A stretch of 64,000 bases of DNA from Gluconacetobacter liquefaciens (GTDB lineage Bacteria; Pseudomonadota; Alphaproteobacteria; Acetobacterales; Acetobacteraceae): assembly GCF_003350405.1 (NCBI RefSeq), contig NZ_QQAW01000005.1:248001-312000 (forward strand), read 5' to 3'. Shown here piece by piece: positions 38,510-49,099 of this stretch (positions are counted from its first letter, which is position 1; the number at the start of each line of letters is the position of its first letter). The notes under the pieces are model-generated. The model was not told the origin of the DNA. It made no database searches and saw nothing but the letters and a program-made list of their open reading frames with translations. Position numbers and translations under genes: made by a program.

Positions 38510-40133
38510 GCGAGCGCTCGCGGTTCTGTTCCCTATCGTCCTGCTGGGGCATATCCTGGCGGGCGGGGCGGCGTATCTGGGGTATCGCCATGCGCTGGTC
38601 ACGCAGAACAGGGCCAGGCTTCAGCAGAATCTGTCGCAGCTTCAGAATGCGTATGCCGACTATGCGTCGCTGGACTCGCAACTGCTGTATGTGGTGCGCA
38701 ACAGCCCGGCCTTTCTGACCTTTGTCGATGAAAGCGATGCCGAATACCGGACCAGGGTTCTGGCGATCGGTGTGCAGGACAGCCTGCAATCGCTGGTTCC
38801 CAATGACGGGACGAGCGTGTCGTGCAGCGTTTTCCAGTCGGATGGAAAGCAGATCTTCTATTTCGACAATGGCGCGGACCCGTTCCAGAGGCTGGGGACC
38901 CGCCAGTCGGCCTTTGCGCAGGCGGTGCTGAACGATGACGTGGCATCGCGTTCGGGGCTGGTGACCGAGGGAGATGGTACCACCTATCTGGCGATGGCCG
39001 CGAAGGTGCTGGCGCGCACGGGGGGCGTGGGCGTTGCGGGGCCGCAGCCGGATCAGTCGGTCGTCATGCAGGTGGCGGTGCGGCCCCGCCGGTTCGAGAC
39101 GATCCGCGACACCATGGCCAGGGAGTATGGCGCGCCGGTCGCACTGACGGATTTGCCGCCGGCATCGCACGGGGAATTATCCGCCAGTATCCGGCTGGCG
39201 GCTGGTCTTTATGCGCAGGAGACGCCATCCGTCGCCTATCTGCGTGGCCCACTGACGCGCTTTGCCGCCGTGACCGGTCTGTTCGTCATCGTGCTCAGCG
39301 TGGTGTCGGTCTCGGTGCTGATGGCGCTGGTGCGCCGCTATATCATCGTGCCGGTCGAGGAACTTGACCGGCAGGTGACGGCGATTACGGAAAATCGCCG
39401 ACAGGATATCGACGTGCCCGATATGGGGGAGGTCGGCCGGCTGGCGGCGAACGTGCGGCTGCTGCATGGCCAGTTGACGCGATCGCTGCGGCAGATCCGG
39501 CAGCTTTACGAGACGGATCTGGTGACGGGGATCGGCAACCGGATCTATTTCAACGACAAGCTCGACCAGTTCTATCAACTCAGCGCCACGACCGGCCGGC
39601 CGCTGACCATGCTGTTCATCGATCTGGACAATTTCAAGCAGGTCAATGACGTGCATGGGCACCGGACCGGCGATGCGTTGCTGGAGGCGGTGGCGTGTGC
39701 GCTGAGTGCCGCCGTCCGCGATGCGACCGAGGACGGGGCCGAGGCGATGGGGACCGTGGCGCGGCTGTCGGGAGACGAATTCACCGCGCTGATCATGGCC
39801 GATCCACGGAGCACGGTGGTCAGGGCGCTGATCGACGCCTTCCTGCTGAAGTTTCGTGGTGGCTTCCAGGTCGATGCGGCGTCTTACCCCGTTACAGCCA
39901 GCATCGGGGTCGCGACGGCGCCGGGCGATGCCGGTACGCCGACGCATCTGCTCTGGTGCGCGGACCATGCGATGTATCACGCCAAGGCCGCCGGTCGGAA
40001 CACGGTGGCCTTTTATGCCGACCTGCCGCGCGATGAAGCGGCAGGGGGCGCGCCGGAGCGGGGCGTTATGCCGGAAGAGCGCGGACGAGCAATGCGGCCA
40101 CCGCTTCCACAAGCTGCCGGTCCTGCGGTGTGA
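38496..40133 (+). CDS. Membrane diguanylate cyclase with periplasmic sensor domain
   Basis: Synthesises c-di-GMP. Of 545 residues, the first membrane segment is at 8-28 (LAVLFPIVLLGHILAGGAAYL). A periplasmic domain (30-252) follows, then the second segment (about 255-282, AVTGLFVIVLSVVSVSVLM). HAMP runs to about 335, and the GGDEF domain lies at about 350-505 (TDLVTGIGNRIYFNDKL, FIDLDNFKQVNDVHGH). The active site reads SGDEF at 425-429, a variant known to be active in some proteins. The RxxD inhibitory site is not visible. The start lies inside the end of the PotD-like gene. No EAL domain is present. Confidence 0.88.
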   Translation: MTLSRRALAVLFPIVLLGHILAGGAAYLGYRHALVTQNRARLQQNLSQLQNAYADYASLDSQLLYVVRNSPAFLTFVDESDAEYRTRVLAIGVQDSLQSLVPNDGTSVSCSVFQSDGKQIFYFDNGADPFQRLGTRQSAFAQAVLNDDVASRSGLVTEGDGTTYLAMAAKVLARTGGVGVAGPQPDQSVVMQVAVRPRRFETIRDTMAREYGAPVALTDLPPASHGELSASIRLAAGLYAQETPSVAYLRGPLTRFAAVTGLFVIVLSVVSVSVLMALVRRYIIVPVEELDRQVTAITENRRQDIDVPDMGEVGRLAANVRLLHGQLTRSLRQIRQLYETDLVTGIGNRIYFNDKLDQFYQLSATTGRPLTMLFIDLDNFKQVNDVHGHRTGDALLEAVACALSAAVRDATEDGAEAMGTVARLSGDEFTALIMADPRSTVVRALIDAFLLKFRGGFQVDAASYPVTASIGVATAPGDAGTPTHLLWCADHAMYHAKAAGRNTVAFYADLPRDEAAGGAPERGVMPEERGRAMRPPLPQAAGPAV

Positions 40134-40548
40134 AGCGGTCGGGGATCGGGCTGTCGATATCCAGCACGCCGATCAGCCGGTCACCGGCGAGCAGCGGGAC
40201 CACGATTTCCGAGGCGGAGGCGGCGTCGCAGGCGATGTGGCCGGGAAAGGCGTGGACGTCTGCCACCACGATGGTCTCGCGGCTGGTCGCGGCGGCGCCG
40301 CATACCCCCTTGCCCAGCGGGATGCGGGTGCAGGCGACCCGGCCCTGGAATGGCCCGAGAACAAGCTGGTCGTCGCGCAGGAAATAGAAGCCGGCCCAGT
40401 TGATGTGGGGCAGGGCCTCGAACAGCAGGGCGGCGACATTCGCGGCATTGGCGATCAGGTCGGGTTCGCCGGCCAGGATGGCCTCGACACTGCCCAGCAG
40501 GTCGTCCGGCGTGACACGTTGATCGGCAGGCTGGTGGCTCATGGACAT
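40066..40548 (-). CDS. msrC: Free methionine-(R)-sulfoxide reductase (GAF domain)
   Basis: Reduces free L-methionine-(R)-sulfoxide. It is a single GAF-domain protein of 160 residues. The three catalytic-type cysteines are present with the known spacing: Cys in VACTRIPLG, Cys ten residues later in KGVCGAAA, and Cys in GHIACDAAS. SEIVVPLL and IGVLDIDSP are family signatures. Its last 68 bp overlap the 3' end of the convergent diguanylate cyclase gene. Confidence 0.9.
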   Translation of the reverse strand: MSMSHQPADQRVTPDDLLGSVEAILAGEPDLIANAANVAALLFEALPHINWAGFYFLRDDQLVLGPFQGRVACTRIPLGKGVCGAAATSRETIVVADVHAFPGHIACDAASASEIVVPLLAGDRLIGVLDIDSPIPDRFTPQDRQLVEAVAALLVRALPA

Positions 40549-40621
40549 GCTCCGGTCGTCGAACGTCCTCTCATACTGCGAAGCGGGACGAAGTGGAATG
40601 TGACGTCATTCTAGTGGAGGG

Positions 40622-40785
40622 AAAGCCTGGCTGGACATGTGGGCTGGTGAGCGAGAGTGCCGCGAAGCGGCACGGCCGTCGTGTGTTTCCGAGCACCGAA
40701 GCGGAGCGGCCTTGATGGCCGTGAGCATCGGAGCGCAGGAAACGCGCGTCGGATCGCCGCCAGCACGCATGTCCAGCCAGGCTTT
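40622..40785 (-). repeat. 164-bp palindromic element, copy B
   Basis: Exactly the length of copy A, with perfect 18-bp end arms of different sequence (AAAGCCTGGCTGGACATG at 40622-40639, complement at 40768-40785). Read on the minus strand the core matches copy A: GGCGATCCGACGCGCG, CTGCGCT, TGCTCACGGCCAT, AGGCCGCTCCGCTTCGG, CTCTCGCTCA. It begins at the last base of the stop codon of the minus-strand Rdx-like gene, in the sense of that gene, and lies beyond the msrC start on the other side. Confidence 0.85.
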
Positions 40786-41069
40786 TAGCGGTCGGTGTGG
40801 CCTAGGGATCTTTCGGGATCTATCCTGTCTCGCACTCTCTGCTTCAGGTCCTTGGGGCCGGGGAAGCCGCCGTCGCGGGTGCGTTCCCACAACAGGCTGT
40901 CATCCAGCATGATTTCGAAACGGCCGCCGCTGTCGTCGGGGATCAGCGCGACCTCGCCCAGCGCGGCGCCGAAGGTCGAGAGAAGTTCCTGCGCCATCCA
41001 GGCCGCGCGCAGCAGCCAGTTGCAGCGGACGCAATAGCGGATCGTCAGGCGCGGGGGCTGGGTGGGCAT
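40785..41069 (-). CDS. SelW/SelT/Rdx-like thioredoxin-fold protein
   Basis: A small redox-type protein of 94 residues. The N-terminal TIRYCVRCNWLLRAAWMAQEL contains the CxxC motif at the place where selenoprotein W has CxxU. The following strand is VALIPDDSGGRFEIMLDD, with the family's GGxFE pattern, and LLWERTRDGGFPGPKDLKQRV near the end. Function in bacteria is not settled. The stop codon touches the palindromic element copy B. Confidence 0.82.
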   Translation of the reverse strand: MPTQPPRLTIRYCVRCNWLLRAAWMAQELLSTFGAALGEVALIPDDSGGRFEIMLDDSLLWERTRDGGFPGPKDLKQRVRDRIDPERSLGHTDR

Positions 41070-41195
41070 GGAGCGGTCTTTCCCGAGGCAGTGGCCGGGG
41101 TGGTGGCGCCCGGCCGGTTCCCGGAGGGAACGCGGGCTGCCTCGCAAAGGATGCATGGGGCGGGCGGGTTGCCCCGCCCAGGTCGGTCGGGACGA

Positions 41196-41465
41196 TCAGA
41201 CCGTTTTTTTCAGGTTCGGGCTGGCCTTGAAGCGGACGGTCTTGCCGGCCTTGACCTTGACCGGCTCGCCGGTGCGGGGATTGAGAGCCTTGCGGGCCTT
41301 TGTCTTGTGCACGGTGAACGTGCCGAAGGAGGGCAGGGTGAAGCCGCCTTCCTTGTGCAGCTCGGCCACGATCGCATCGATCAGGTCGTTCGCGGCCTTG
41401 CCGGCGGCGACACCCGTGCAGTTAAGAGAATCCTGAAGAACGGCGGCGATGAAAGCCTTGCTCAT
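41196..41465 (-). CDS. hup: DNA-binding protein HU
   Basis: Histone-like nucleoid protein of 89 residues. The N-terminal helices (MSKAFIAAVLQDS ... KAANDLIDAIVAELHKEGG) are followed by the LPSFGTFTVHKTKARKALNPRTGE signature with the DNA-intercalating arm and the C-terminal helix (RFKASPNLKKTV). It is slightly unusual in having a Cys (LNCTG) in helix 1. Confidence 0.92.
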   Translation of the reverse strand: MSKAFIAAVLQDSLNCTGVAAGKAANDLIDAIVAELHKEGGFTLPSFGTFTVHKTKARKALNPRTGEPVKVKAGKTVRFKASPNLKKTV

Positions 41466-41627
41466 GGAGGAGCGTGTCCCAATAGTTAAAGATGCCGGGA
41501 CGGTAGCAGCGGGATCGGAAAATTGTCTAATCCGATCGTAATGAAATGTGCCAGAAACGCCGTCTTTTTTGGGTAGGTGTGGACGAAAAGCTGCTTGCGG
41601 CAGGTTTTCGTCCGGTAAAATCTGCTC

Positions 41628-42395
41628 TTACTGGGCGGTATAGCCGCCATCGATGACCAGTTCGCTGCCGGTCATGAATTTCGATTCGTCGGAGGCTAGG
41701 TAGAGGATTCCGTAGGCGATGTCGTCGGCCTCGCCCAGATGACCGATCGGGTGCAGGGCCTCCAGCCGCTTGCGCGCGGCGACCTGGTCCGGGGTTTCGC
41801 CCGTCAGGCCCTGAACCATCGGGGTCCAGATATAGCCGGGATGGACGGAATTGACGCGGACCCGGTAGCCGGAGCGGGCGCAATGCAGGGCGGCCGACTT
41901 GGTGAACAGGCGCACGCCGCCCTTGCTGGCGTTGTAGGCGGCCAGGGTCGGGTCGCCGATCAGGCCCTCGATCGAGGACAGGTTGATGATCGAACCGCCA
42001 TGGTCCTTCATCGCCGCGACGGCGGCCTTCGTGCCCAGGAACACGCCGTCGAGATTGATCGACTGCACGCGGCGCCAGTCGTTCAGGCTGGTGCTTTCCA
42101 CCGTGCCGGCATAGGCGATGCCGGCATTGTTGACCGCGATGTCCAGCCGGCCGAAGCGGGCCAGGACGGCGGCGATGGCCCGCGTCCAGTCCTCTTCCCG
42201 GCTGACATCGAGCGGAACGAAGAGGGCTTCGCCGCCTGCTGCCTCGATTTCGGCGACGACGGCCTGGCCTTCATCGGCCTTCAGGTCGGCGACCGCGACC
42301 TTCGCGCCTTCCCTGGCCAGCAGCAGGGCGGTTGCCTTGCCGATGCCGAGGGCGGCGCCTGTGACGATCGCGACTTTTCCGGAAACTCGTGCCAT
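41628..42395 (-). CDS. SDR alcohol dehydrogenase (R-specific ADH / cyclopentanol dehydrogenase-like)
   Basis: Short-chain dehydrogenase of 255 residues. Cofactor motif VTGAALGIGKA at 10-20, NNAGIA near 90, catalytic Ser in NLSSIEGLIGDPTLAAYNASKGG near 140 with Tyr-x-x-x-Lys, and the C-terminal YLASDESKFMTGSELVIDGGYTAQ. The SSIEG, VGDP/IGDPTL and SKFMTGSE blocks closely follow Lactobacillus (R)-specific alcohol dehydrogenase. An Asp after the second strand (VAVADLKA) suggests NAD preference. The substrate is probably a secondary alcohol or ketone. It is divergent from the chemoreceptor gene. Confidence 0.82.
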   Translation of the reverse strand: MARVSGKVAIVTGAALGIGKATALLLAREGAKVAVADLKADEGQAVVAEIEAAGGEALFVPLDVSREEDWTRAIAAVLARFGRLDIAVNNAGIAYAGTVESTSLNDWRRVQSINLDGVFLGTKAAVAAMKDHGGSIINLSSIEGLIGDPTLAAYNASKGGVRLFTKSAALHCARSGYRVRVNSVHPGYIWTPMVQGLTGETPDQVAARKRLEALHPIGHLGEADDIAYGILYLASDESKFMTGSELVIDGGYTAQ

Positions 42396-42732
42396 GACGG
42401 TGCTCCATGATCAGAAATGGCGTGCACTATGGTGAGGGCGCTGAACGGGATTCCATGATCTGGGTCAAGGCGCGGATGCGGCTCTTTGGCCTTGGCAGGG
42501 CCGCGCATGGGGCGGGATGATAGGGCGGCGTGGCGGGGTTTTCCAGGAAATTGGGTGGAGCGGCACCCGTCGCGTCGTGCGCCGCCGACGGTGACGGGGA
42601 AAAGTAAATATAAACTTAATAATTCGGGCGGGGGTTCGATTGTAGGGTCGGGCGCCTCTCCCTGCCATTCCGGTTCGGGGCAGGCGCGCACCCATCGCCT
42701 GCTGCGGTGGCGAGAGAGCGAAAGGATGGCTT
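42396..42732. other. Intergenic region between ADH and chemoreceptor genes
   Basis: About 340 bases between divergent genes. The AT-rich segment at 42600-42625 is the likely promoter zone. Nothing else was recognised. Confidence 0.4.
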
Positions 42733-44565
42733 GTGCGATCGCCCGGTATTAAAGGATCGTTGAGTATCGTTCTGTTTTTTATCGCTCTTTCCTGTATCGT
42801 TTCGGGATTGTTTTCGATACGGGGGCTGACTTACGTCAACGAACGGGTCGAGGACATCACCAACCGGTCGCTGGCCAGCATCAAGGCGCTCTCGACCCTT
42901 CGTACAGAGATCCAGAATTTCCGGGGTATCGAGATCCGGCAGCTTACTGCGGCGTCGCAGGATGATTTCAAGAAGCTTGCCGGCGAAAGCGACGCGGCAT
43001 CCGACAGGATCGCCCATGCTATCGACCGGTATGTGCCGTTTATCACGACCGATCGGGAGCAGGCGCTGTTCCATAATATTCAGGAGCAGTGGTATCAGTA
43101 CAAAGACCTGCATGACGATACGTTCAAGGACTGGTTGGTTTCCCAGGACCATGCCCATGCCGTGGTGACGGCCGGCCAGGAGCTGGTTGATGCCGAGGAA
43201 ACGGTATCGGAGACCCTGACCTCGTTCCTTGATGGCAGCATCAGGGATGCGGCTTCCTATGGTGTTGAGTCGGAGGGTGTTTACAGGACGACGGTTCGTT
43301 GGGTTTATGCGGCCTATGCCGTGCTGTTTGTCGTGATGCTGGCGGCTATTCTGGTGGTTCTGTACAAGATCCTGCGGCCGCTTCAGCGGATCAATGCTTC
43401 CATTACCCGGTTGGCGGCGGGAGAGACGGATCTGGTCTTTCCCATGGCCCGCCGGAGGGACGAGATCGGTGCGATTTCCCGTTCGCTTGAGGTCTTTCGT
43501 GTTGCGGCCATCGCGAAGCAGGCGCTGGAGCGGGATGCGGAGGGCCAGCGCCGCCGCGCGGAGGCCGAGCGCGTGGCCATTCAGGAGCAGGCCGAAGCCG
43601 AGGCGCGGGAACGGTTGCTTCAGGCGACCAGCGCGTTGGCCGACGGGCTGAGGCGGATGGCGGGCGGCGACCTTTCCTTTCAGATCGTCACGCCGTTTTC
43701 GGCGGAATTCGAATCCCTGCGTCGCGATTTCAACCGGTCGCTGGCGCAGCTTGGCGCGGCGTTCGGCCATATGTCGGGCGCCGTTCGCGTGATCAGCGAC
43801 GGCACGCATGAGCTGGCGGGCGGCGCGGAGACGCTGGCACGGCGGACCGAGCACCAGGCTGCCGCGCTGGAAGAGACGAATACGGCTGTGGCAGGGATTG
43901 CCCGGAGCGTGGCGGATACGGCGGAACGATCGGAGACGGCCCGCGAGATCGGGGCGCGGGCGCGCCGGTCGGCCGCGACGTCGAGCACCATTACGCTGGA
44001 GACCGAAGAGGCGATGCGGCGGATCGAGCAGGGATCGGAGAAGATTGCCGCGATCGTCGACATGATCGACGGGATTGCCTTCCAGACCAATATCCTGGCG
44101 CTGAATGCCAGCGTCGAGGCGGCCAGGGCGGGGGAGGCCGGCAGGGGCTTTACCGTGGTGGCCAGCGAAGTGCGCTTGCTGGCGCAGAAAAGCGCCGATG
44201 CCGCGCGGGATGTGCGCGGCGTGATCCGCGCGACTGCCGCCGACGTGAAGGAAGGGTCCAGCCGGGTCAAGGATTGTAGCGGAACGCTGCGGACGATTTC
44301 CGATTTCATCGGCCAGATGGGGCAGCATCTGGATGCCATCGCCGTAGCGGCGAAGGAGCAGTCATCGAGCCTGTCGGAAATCAATGCCGCCATGGGGGCG
44401 CTGGACCAGACAACCCAGCAGAATACGAATGTTGCCGACACATTCAACGGAACCTCCAGGCAGTTGGCCGCCGAAGGGCGCAGGCTCAGCGGACTGGTGG
44501 AAAAATTCCGGCTGCCGGGGGAAAGTGAGCATGCGTCTCGGCTGGTCGCCATAAGCGGGCGTTAG
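42733..44565 (+). CDS. Methyl-accepting chemotaxis protein
   Basis: Transmembrane chemoreceptor of 610 residues beginning at a GTG (42733) with AAAGGA upstream. First membrane segment at 8-29, a helical-bundle periplasmic sensor (30-190), second segment at about 193-214 (AAYAVLFVVMLAAILVVLY), and HAMP to about 265. A linker follows and then the signalling hairpin, whose tip IDGIAFQTNILALNASVEAARAGE is near residue 450 (given here only as the conserved landmark around 44070-44140). No che genes are adjacent. It may couple to a chemotaxis array encoded elsewhere. Confidence 0.92.
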   Translation: MRSPGIKGSLSIVLFFIALSCIVSGLFSIRGLTYVNERVEDITNRSLASIKALSTLRTEIQNFRGIEIRQLTAASQDDFKKLAGESDAASDRIAHAIDRYVPFITTDREQALFHNIQEQWYQYKDLHDDTFKDWLVSQDHAHAVVTAGQELVDAEETVSETLTSFLDGSIRDAASYGVESEGVYRTTVRWVYAAYAVLFVVMLAAILVVLYKILRPLQRINASITRLAAGETDLVFPMARRRDEIGAISRSLEVFRVAAIAKQALERDAEGQRRRAEAERVAIQEQAEAEARERLLQATSALADGLRRMAGGDLSFQIVTPFSAEFESLRRDFNRSLAQLGAAFGHMSGAVRVISDGTHELAGGAETLARRTEHQAAALEETNTAVAGIARSVADTAERSETAREIGARARRSAATSSTITLETEEAMRRIEQGSEKIAAIVDMIDGIAFQTNILALNASVEAARAGEAGRGFTVVASEVRLLAQKSADAARDVRGVIRATAADVKEGSSRVKDCSGTLRTISDFIGQMGQHLDAIAVAAKEQSSSLSEINAAMGALDQTTQQNTNVADTFNGTSRQLAAEGRRLSGLVEKFRLPGESEHASRLVAISGR

Positions 44566-44784
44566 GACTGCGCGCGTTCGCTCTTGAGAGAGAGCGCCGC
44601 CCGCGCGCATTCTCGGTCGGTCTCAGAGAGGTTGTTTGCAAAGAAGGCCTGCTGGACGAGCGTGCCGCGAAGCGGCGTGGCCGGCATGTATCTTCCCGCA
44701 TCGGAGCGGCCTGCATGGCTGTGGGTACCGAAGCGCAGGAAACGCGCGCTGGATCGCCGCCCGTGCGTGTTTTCGGTCAGGCTC
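44566..44784 (-). repeat. Dispersed palindromic element, variant copy C
   Basis: It fills the gap between the convergent chemoreceptor and HNH genes. On the minus strand, just after the HNH stop, it reads GAGCCTGACCG, then the shared core GGCGATCCAGCGCGCG, CTGCGCTTCGGTACCC, AGGCCGCTCCGATGCGG, GCCGCTTCGCGGC and CGTCCAGCAGGCC. Unlike copies A and B the outer ends are not clean inverted arms. Instead a second, similar start (CTGAGACCGACCGAGAATGCGCGCGG) follows, as if two copies were partly fused. Confidence 0.65.
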
Positions 44785-45381
44785 TCAGGTATCCAGTTCG
44801 CTGTCCCAGTAGAGATAGTCGCGCCAGCTTTCATGCAGGTAGTTCGGCGGGAAGGAGCGGCCGTTTTCCTGGAGTTCCCAGGTTGAAGGCTGGGCGGGGG
44901 TCCGGCGCGGATACATATGGAGTTCGTGCGGCATCCGCGAGCCCTTCATCAGATTGCAGGGGCTACAGGCGGTGACGACATTTTCCCAGGTGGTGCGGCC
45001 GCCCTTGCAGCGGGGCACGACGTGATCGAACGTCAGTTCGTGGGTCGGCAGGCGGTCGAGACAATATTGGCAGGCAAAATTGTCGCGCAGGAAAACATTG
45101 AAACGGGTAAAGGCCGGTCGGCGCGCGGTCGGGATGTAATCCTTCAGGGCGATGACGCTGGGTAATCGAAGCGACCGGCTGGGAGAGCGGACTTCTTCGT
45201 CATATTCACTGAGGACCGAGACCCGGTCGAGGAATACGGCCTTGATGGCATCCTGCCATGACCAGAGCGAGAGCGGGAAATAGGAAAGCGGCCTGAAATC
45301 AGCATTCAGGACCAGGGCCGGATAATGTGGACTGCCAGCAAGCAAGGGGCGCATCCTTTCGCGATGCCGCCACACCATCAT
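44785..45381 (-). CDS. HNH endonuclease
   Basis: A 198-residue protein with a C-terminal HNH domain. Zinc-type cysteines in CQYC (about residue 120) and CSPCN (about 157) surround the catalytic LTFDHVVPRCKGGRTTWENV. This is a stand-alone HNH type widespread in bacteria, often annotated as restriction-like, with no partner methylase here. The N-terminal part (LVLNADFRPLSYFPLSLWSW) is conserved in the group. A start at the internal Met (44 codons from the GTG/ATG region, MRPLLAGS) is possible. Confidence 0.85.
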   Translation of the reverse strand: MMVWRHRERMRPLLAGSPHYPALVLNADFRPLSYFPLSLWSWQDAIKAVFLDRVSVLSEYDEEVRSPSRSLRLPSVIALKDYIPTARRPAFTRFNVFLRDNFACQYCLDRLPTHELTFDHVVPRCKGGRTTWENVVTACSPCNLMKGSRMPHELHMYPRRTPAQPSTWELQENGRSFPPNYLHESWRDYLYWDSELDT

Positions 45382-45531
45382 CAGGCGTTGTTACTCAAAA
45401 TCGGAACGCCGAATGATATGCGCCGTTGAGAACCTTCAATCCATATCGCAAATATTCGGTGTTTCCGCAAGGGAGAGCGGGGGATTCGTGCCGGTTATGC
45501 GGCATGGTGGCGTGCGAGAGGATGTGAAGGC

Positions 45532-47777
<2,246 letters not shown>

Positions 47778-47788
47778 GGGGCGGTCCG

Positions 47789-49003
47789 ATGATCCTGGAT
47801 GAACCCGGCTTTGCCGACCGCACCGGGCGGCTGGAATCGCCTGCCACCATCGCCATGGCGGTGCGGGCGCGGGCGTTGCGGGCCGAGGGGCATCAGGTGC
47901 TGTCGCTGGCGCTGGGCGAGCCGGATTTCGCGACCCCGCGCGCCGTGATCGAGGCCGCGCATCAGGCGGCGCTCGACGGGCAGACGAAATATCCGCCCGT
48001 CGATGGCACGCCGGCGCTGAAGGCGGCGATCGCGCGCAAATTCGCGCGAGAGAACGGGCTGGATTACAGGCTGTCGGAGATCATGGTCTCCAATGGCGGC
48101 AAGCAGGTGATCTTCAACGCCTTTATGGCGACGATCGATGCAGGCGACGAAGTGGTGATCCCGGCGCCGTACTGGGTCAGCTATCCGCTCGCGGCGCGGC
48201 TGTTCGGCGGGGTGCCGGTGGTGGCCGAATGCCGCGAGGAAGACGGGTTTCGGCTGACTGCGCCGGCGCTTGGGGCAGCGATGTCGTCGCGCACGCGCTG
48301 GGTGGTACTGAACTTCCCCAGCAATCCGACCGGCGCGGTGATGGGGCTGGCGGATCTGGAAGCGGTTGCCGAGGTGCTTCGCCGGTATCCGCAGGCGTGG
48401 ATTCTTTCTGACGAGATCTATGAACATCTGGTTTTCGACGGGGCGCGGCATCATGCGCTGGCGGCTGTGGCGCCGGATCTGGCATCGCGTATCCTGACGG
48501 TGAACGGGGTTTCCAAATCCTATGCCATGACAGGCTGGCGCGTGGGTTATGCGGGTGGTCCTGAGCGGCTGATCCGCATGATGACGCGGATTCAGGGCAA
48601 TGCGACGTCGGGCATCTGTTCGATCGCGCAGGCGGCGGCTGCGGCGGCGCTGGATGGGCCGGCATCGCTGATCGCGGAGATGCGCGATACCTATGCGCGG
48701 CGCCGTACGATGGTGGTGGAGGCCCTGCGTGCCATTCCCGGCGTGACCTGTGCGATGCCGCAGGGGGCGTTCTACGCCTATCCGGGCATTGCCGGTTGCC
48801 TGGGACGGACCAGCCAGGGTGGGCAGATGCTGCGGACGGACGAGGATTTTGCTCGTGCGCTGCTGGAAGAACAGCATGTGGCCTGTGTGCATGGCAGCGC
48901 GTTCGGGCTGGGGCCTTACCTGCGCCTTTCCTGCGCCACCAGTGACGATGTGCTGGTAGAGGCCTGCGCACGGATCGCCGATTTCGTGAGCGGTCTGCGC
49001 TAA
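47789..49003 (+). CDS. Class I aminotransferase, tandem paralogue of aatA
   Basis: A 404-residue PLP enzyme with the same landmarks as its upstream neighbour: GEPDFATP, FPSNPTGAV, DEIYEHLVF, the catalytic Lys in NGVSKSYAMTGWRVG and the Arg in LRLSCA. The similarity to AatA is high along the whole length, so it arose by tandem duplication. Substitutions near the active site (SYPLAARLF for [14 protein letters not shown] for SPCNP) suggest a different amino-acid preference, which I cannot define. Confidence 0.88.
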   Translation: MILDEPGFADRTGRLESPATIAMAVRARALRAEGHQVLSLALGEPDFATPRAVIEAAHQAALDGQTKYPPVDGTPALKAAIARKFARENGLDYRLSEIMVSNGGKQVIFNAFMATIDAGDEVVIPAPYWVSYPLAARLFGGVPVVAECREEDGFRLTAPALGAAMSSRTRWVVLNFPSNPTGAVMGLADLEAVAEVLRRYPQAWILSDEIYEHLVFDGARHHALAAVAPDLASRILTVNGVSKSYAMTGWRVGYAGGPERLIRMMTRIQGNATSGICSIAQAAAAAALDGPASLIAEMRDTYARRRTMVVEALRAIPGVTCAMPQGAFYAYPGIAGCLGRTSQGGQMLRTDEDFARALLEEQHVACVHGSAFGLGPYLRLSCATSDDVLVEACARIADFVSGLR

Positions 49004-49005
49004 GC

Positions 49006-49056
49006 TATCCGTTCAGGGATATCTTACGCTCCCAGCAAAAAGTCCCTGAACGGATA
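49006..49056. terminator. Bidirectional terminator hairpin
   Basis: A perfect 14-bp stem (TATCCGTTCAGGGA at 49006-49019, complement at 49043-49056) with a 23-base loop, bounded by an A run on one side and AAAAGTTTTTT on the other. It lies between the convergent aminotransferase and cyclophilin genes. Confidence 0.75.
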
Positions 49057-49067
49057 AAAGTTTTTTG

Positions 49068-49089
49068 GTTCTTTTTTTCAAAAAAGAAC
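49068..49089. terminator. AT-rich hairpin GTTCTTTTTT/AAAAAAGAAC
   Basis: A perfect 10-bp stem with a 2-base loop directly before the cyclophilin stop. As I recall, similar sequences recur at gene ends in acetic acid bacteria; here it probably belongs to the terminator zone. Confidence 0.55.
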
Positions 49090-49099
49090 GAATACGGCC

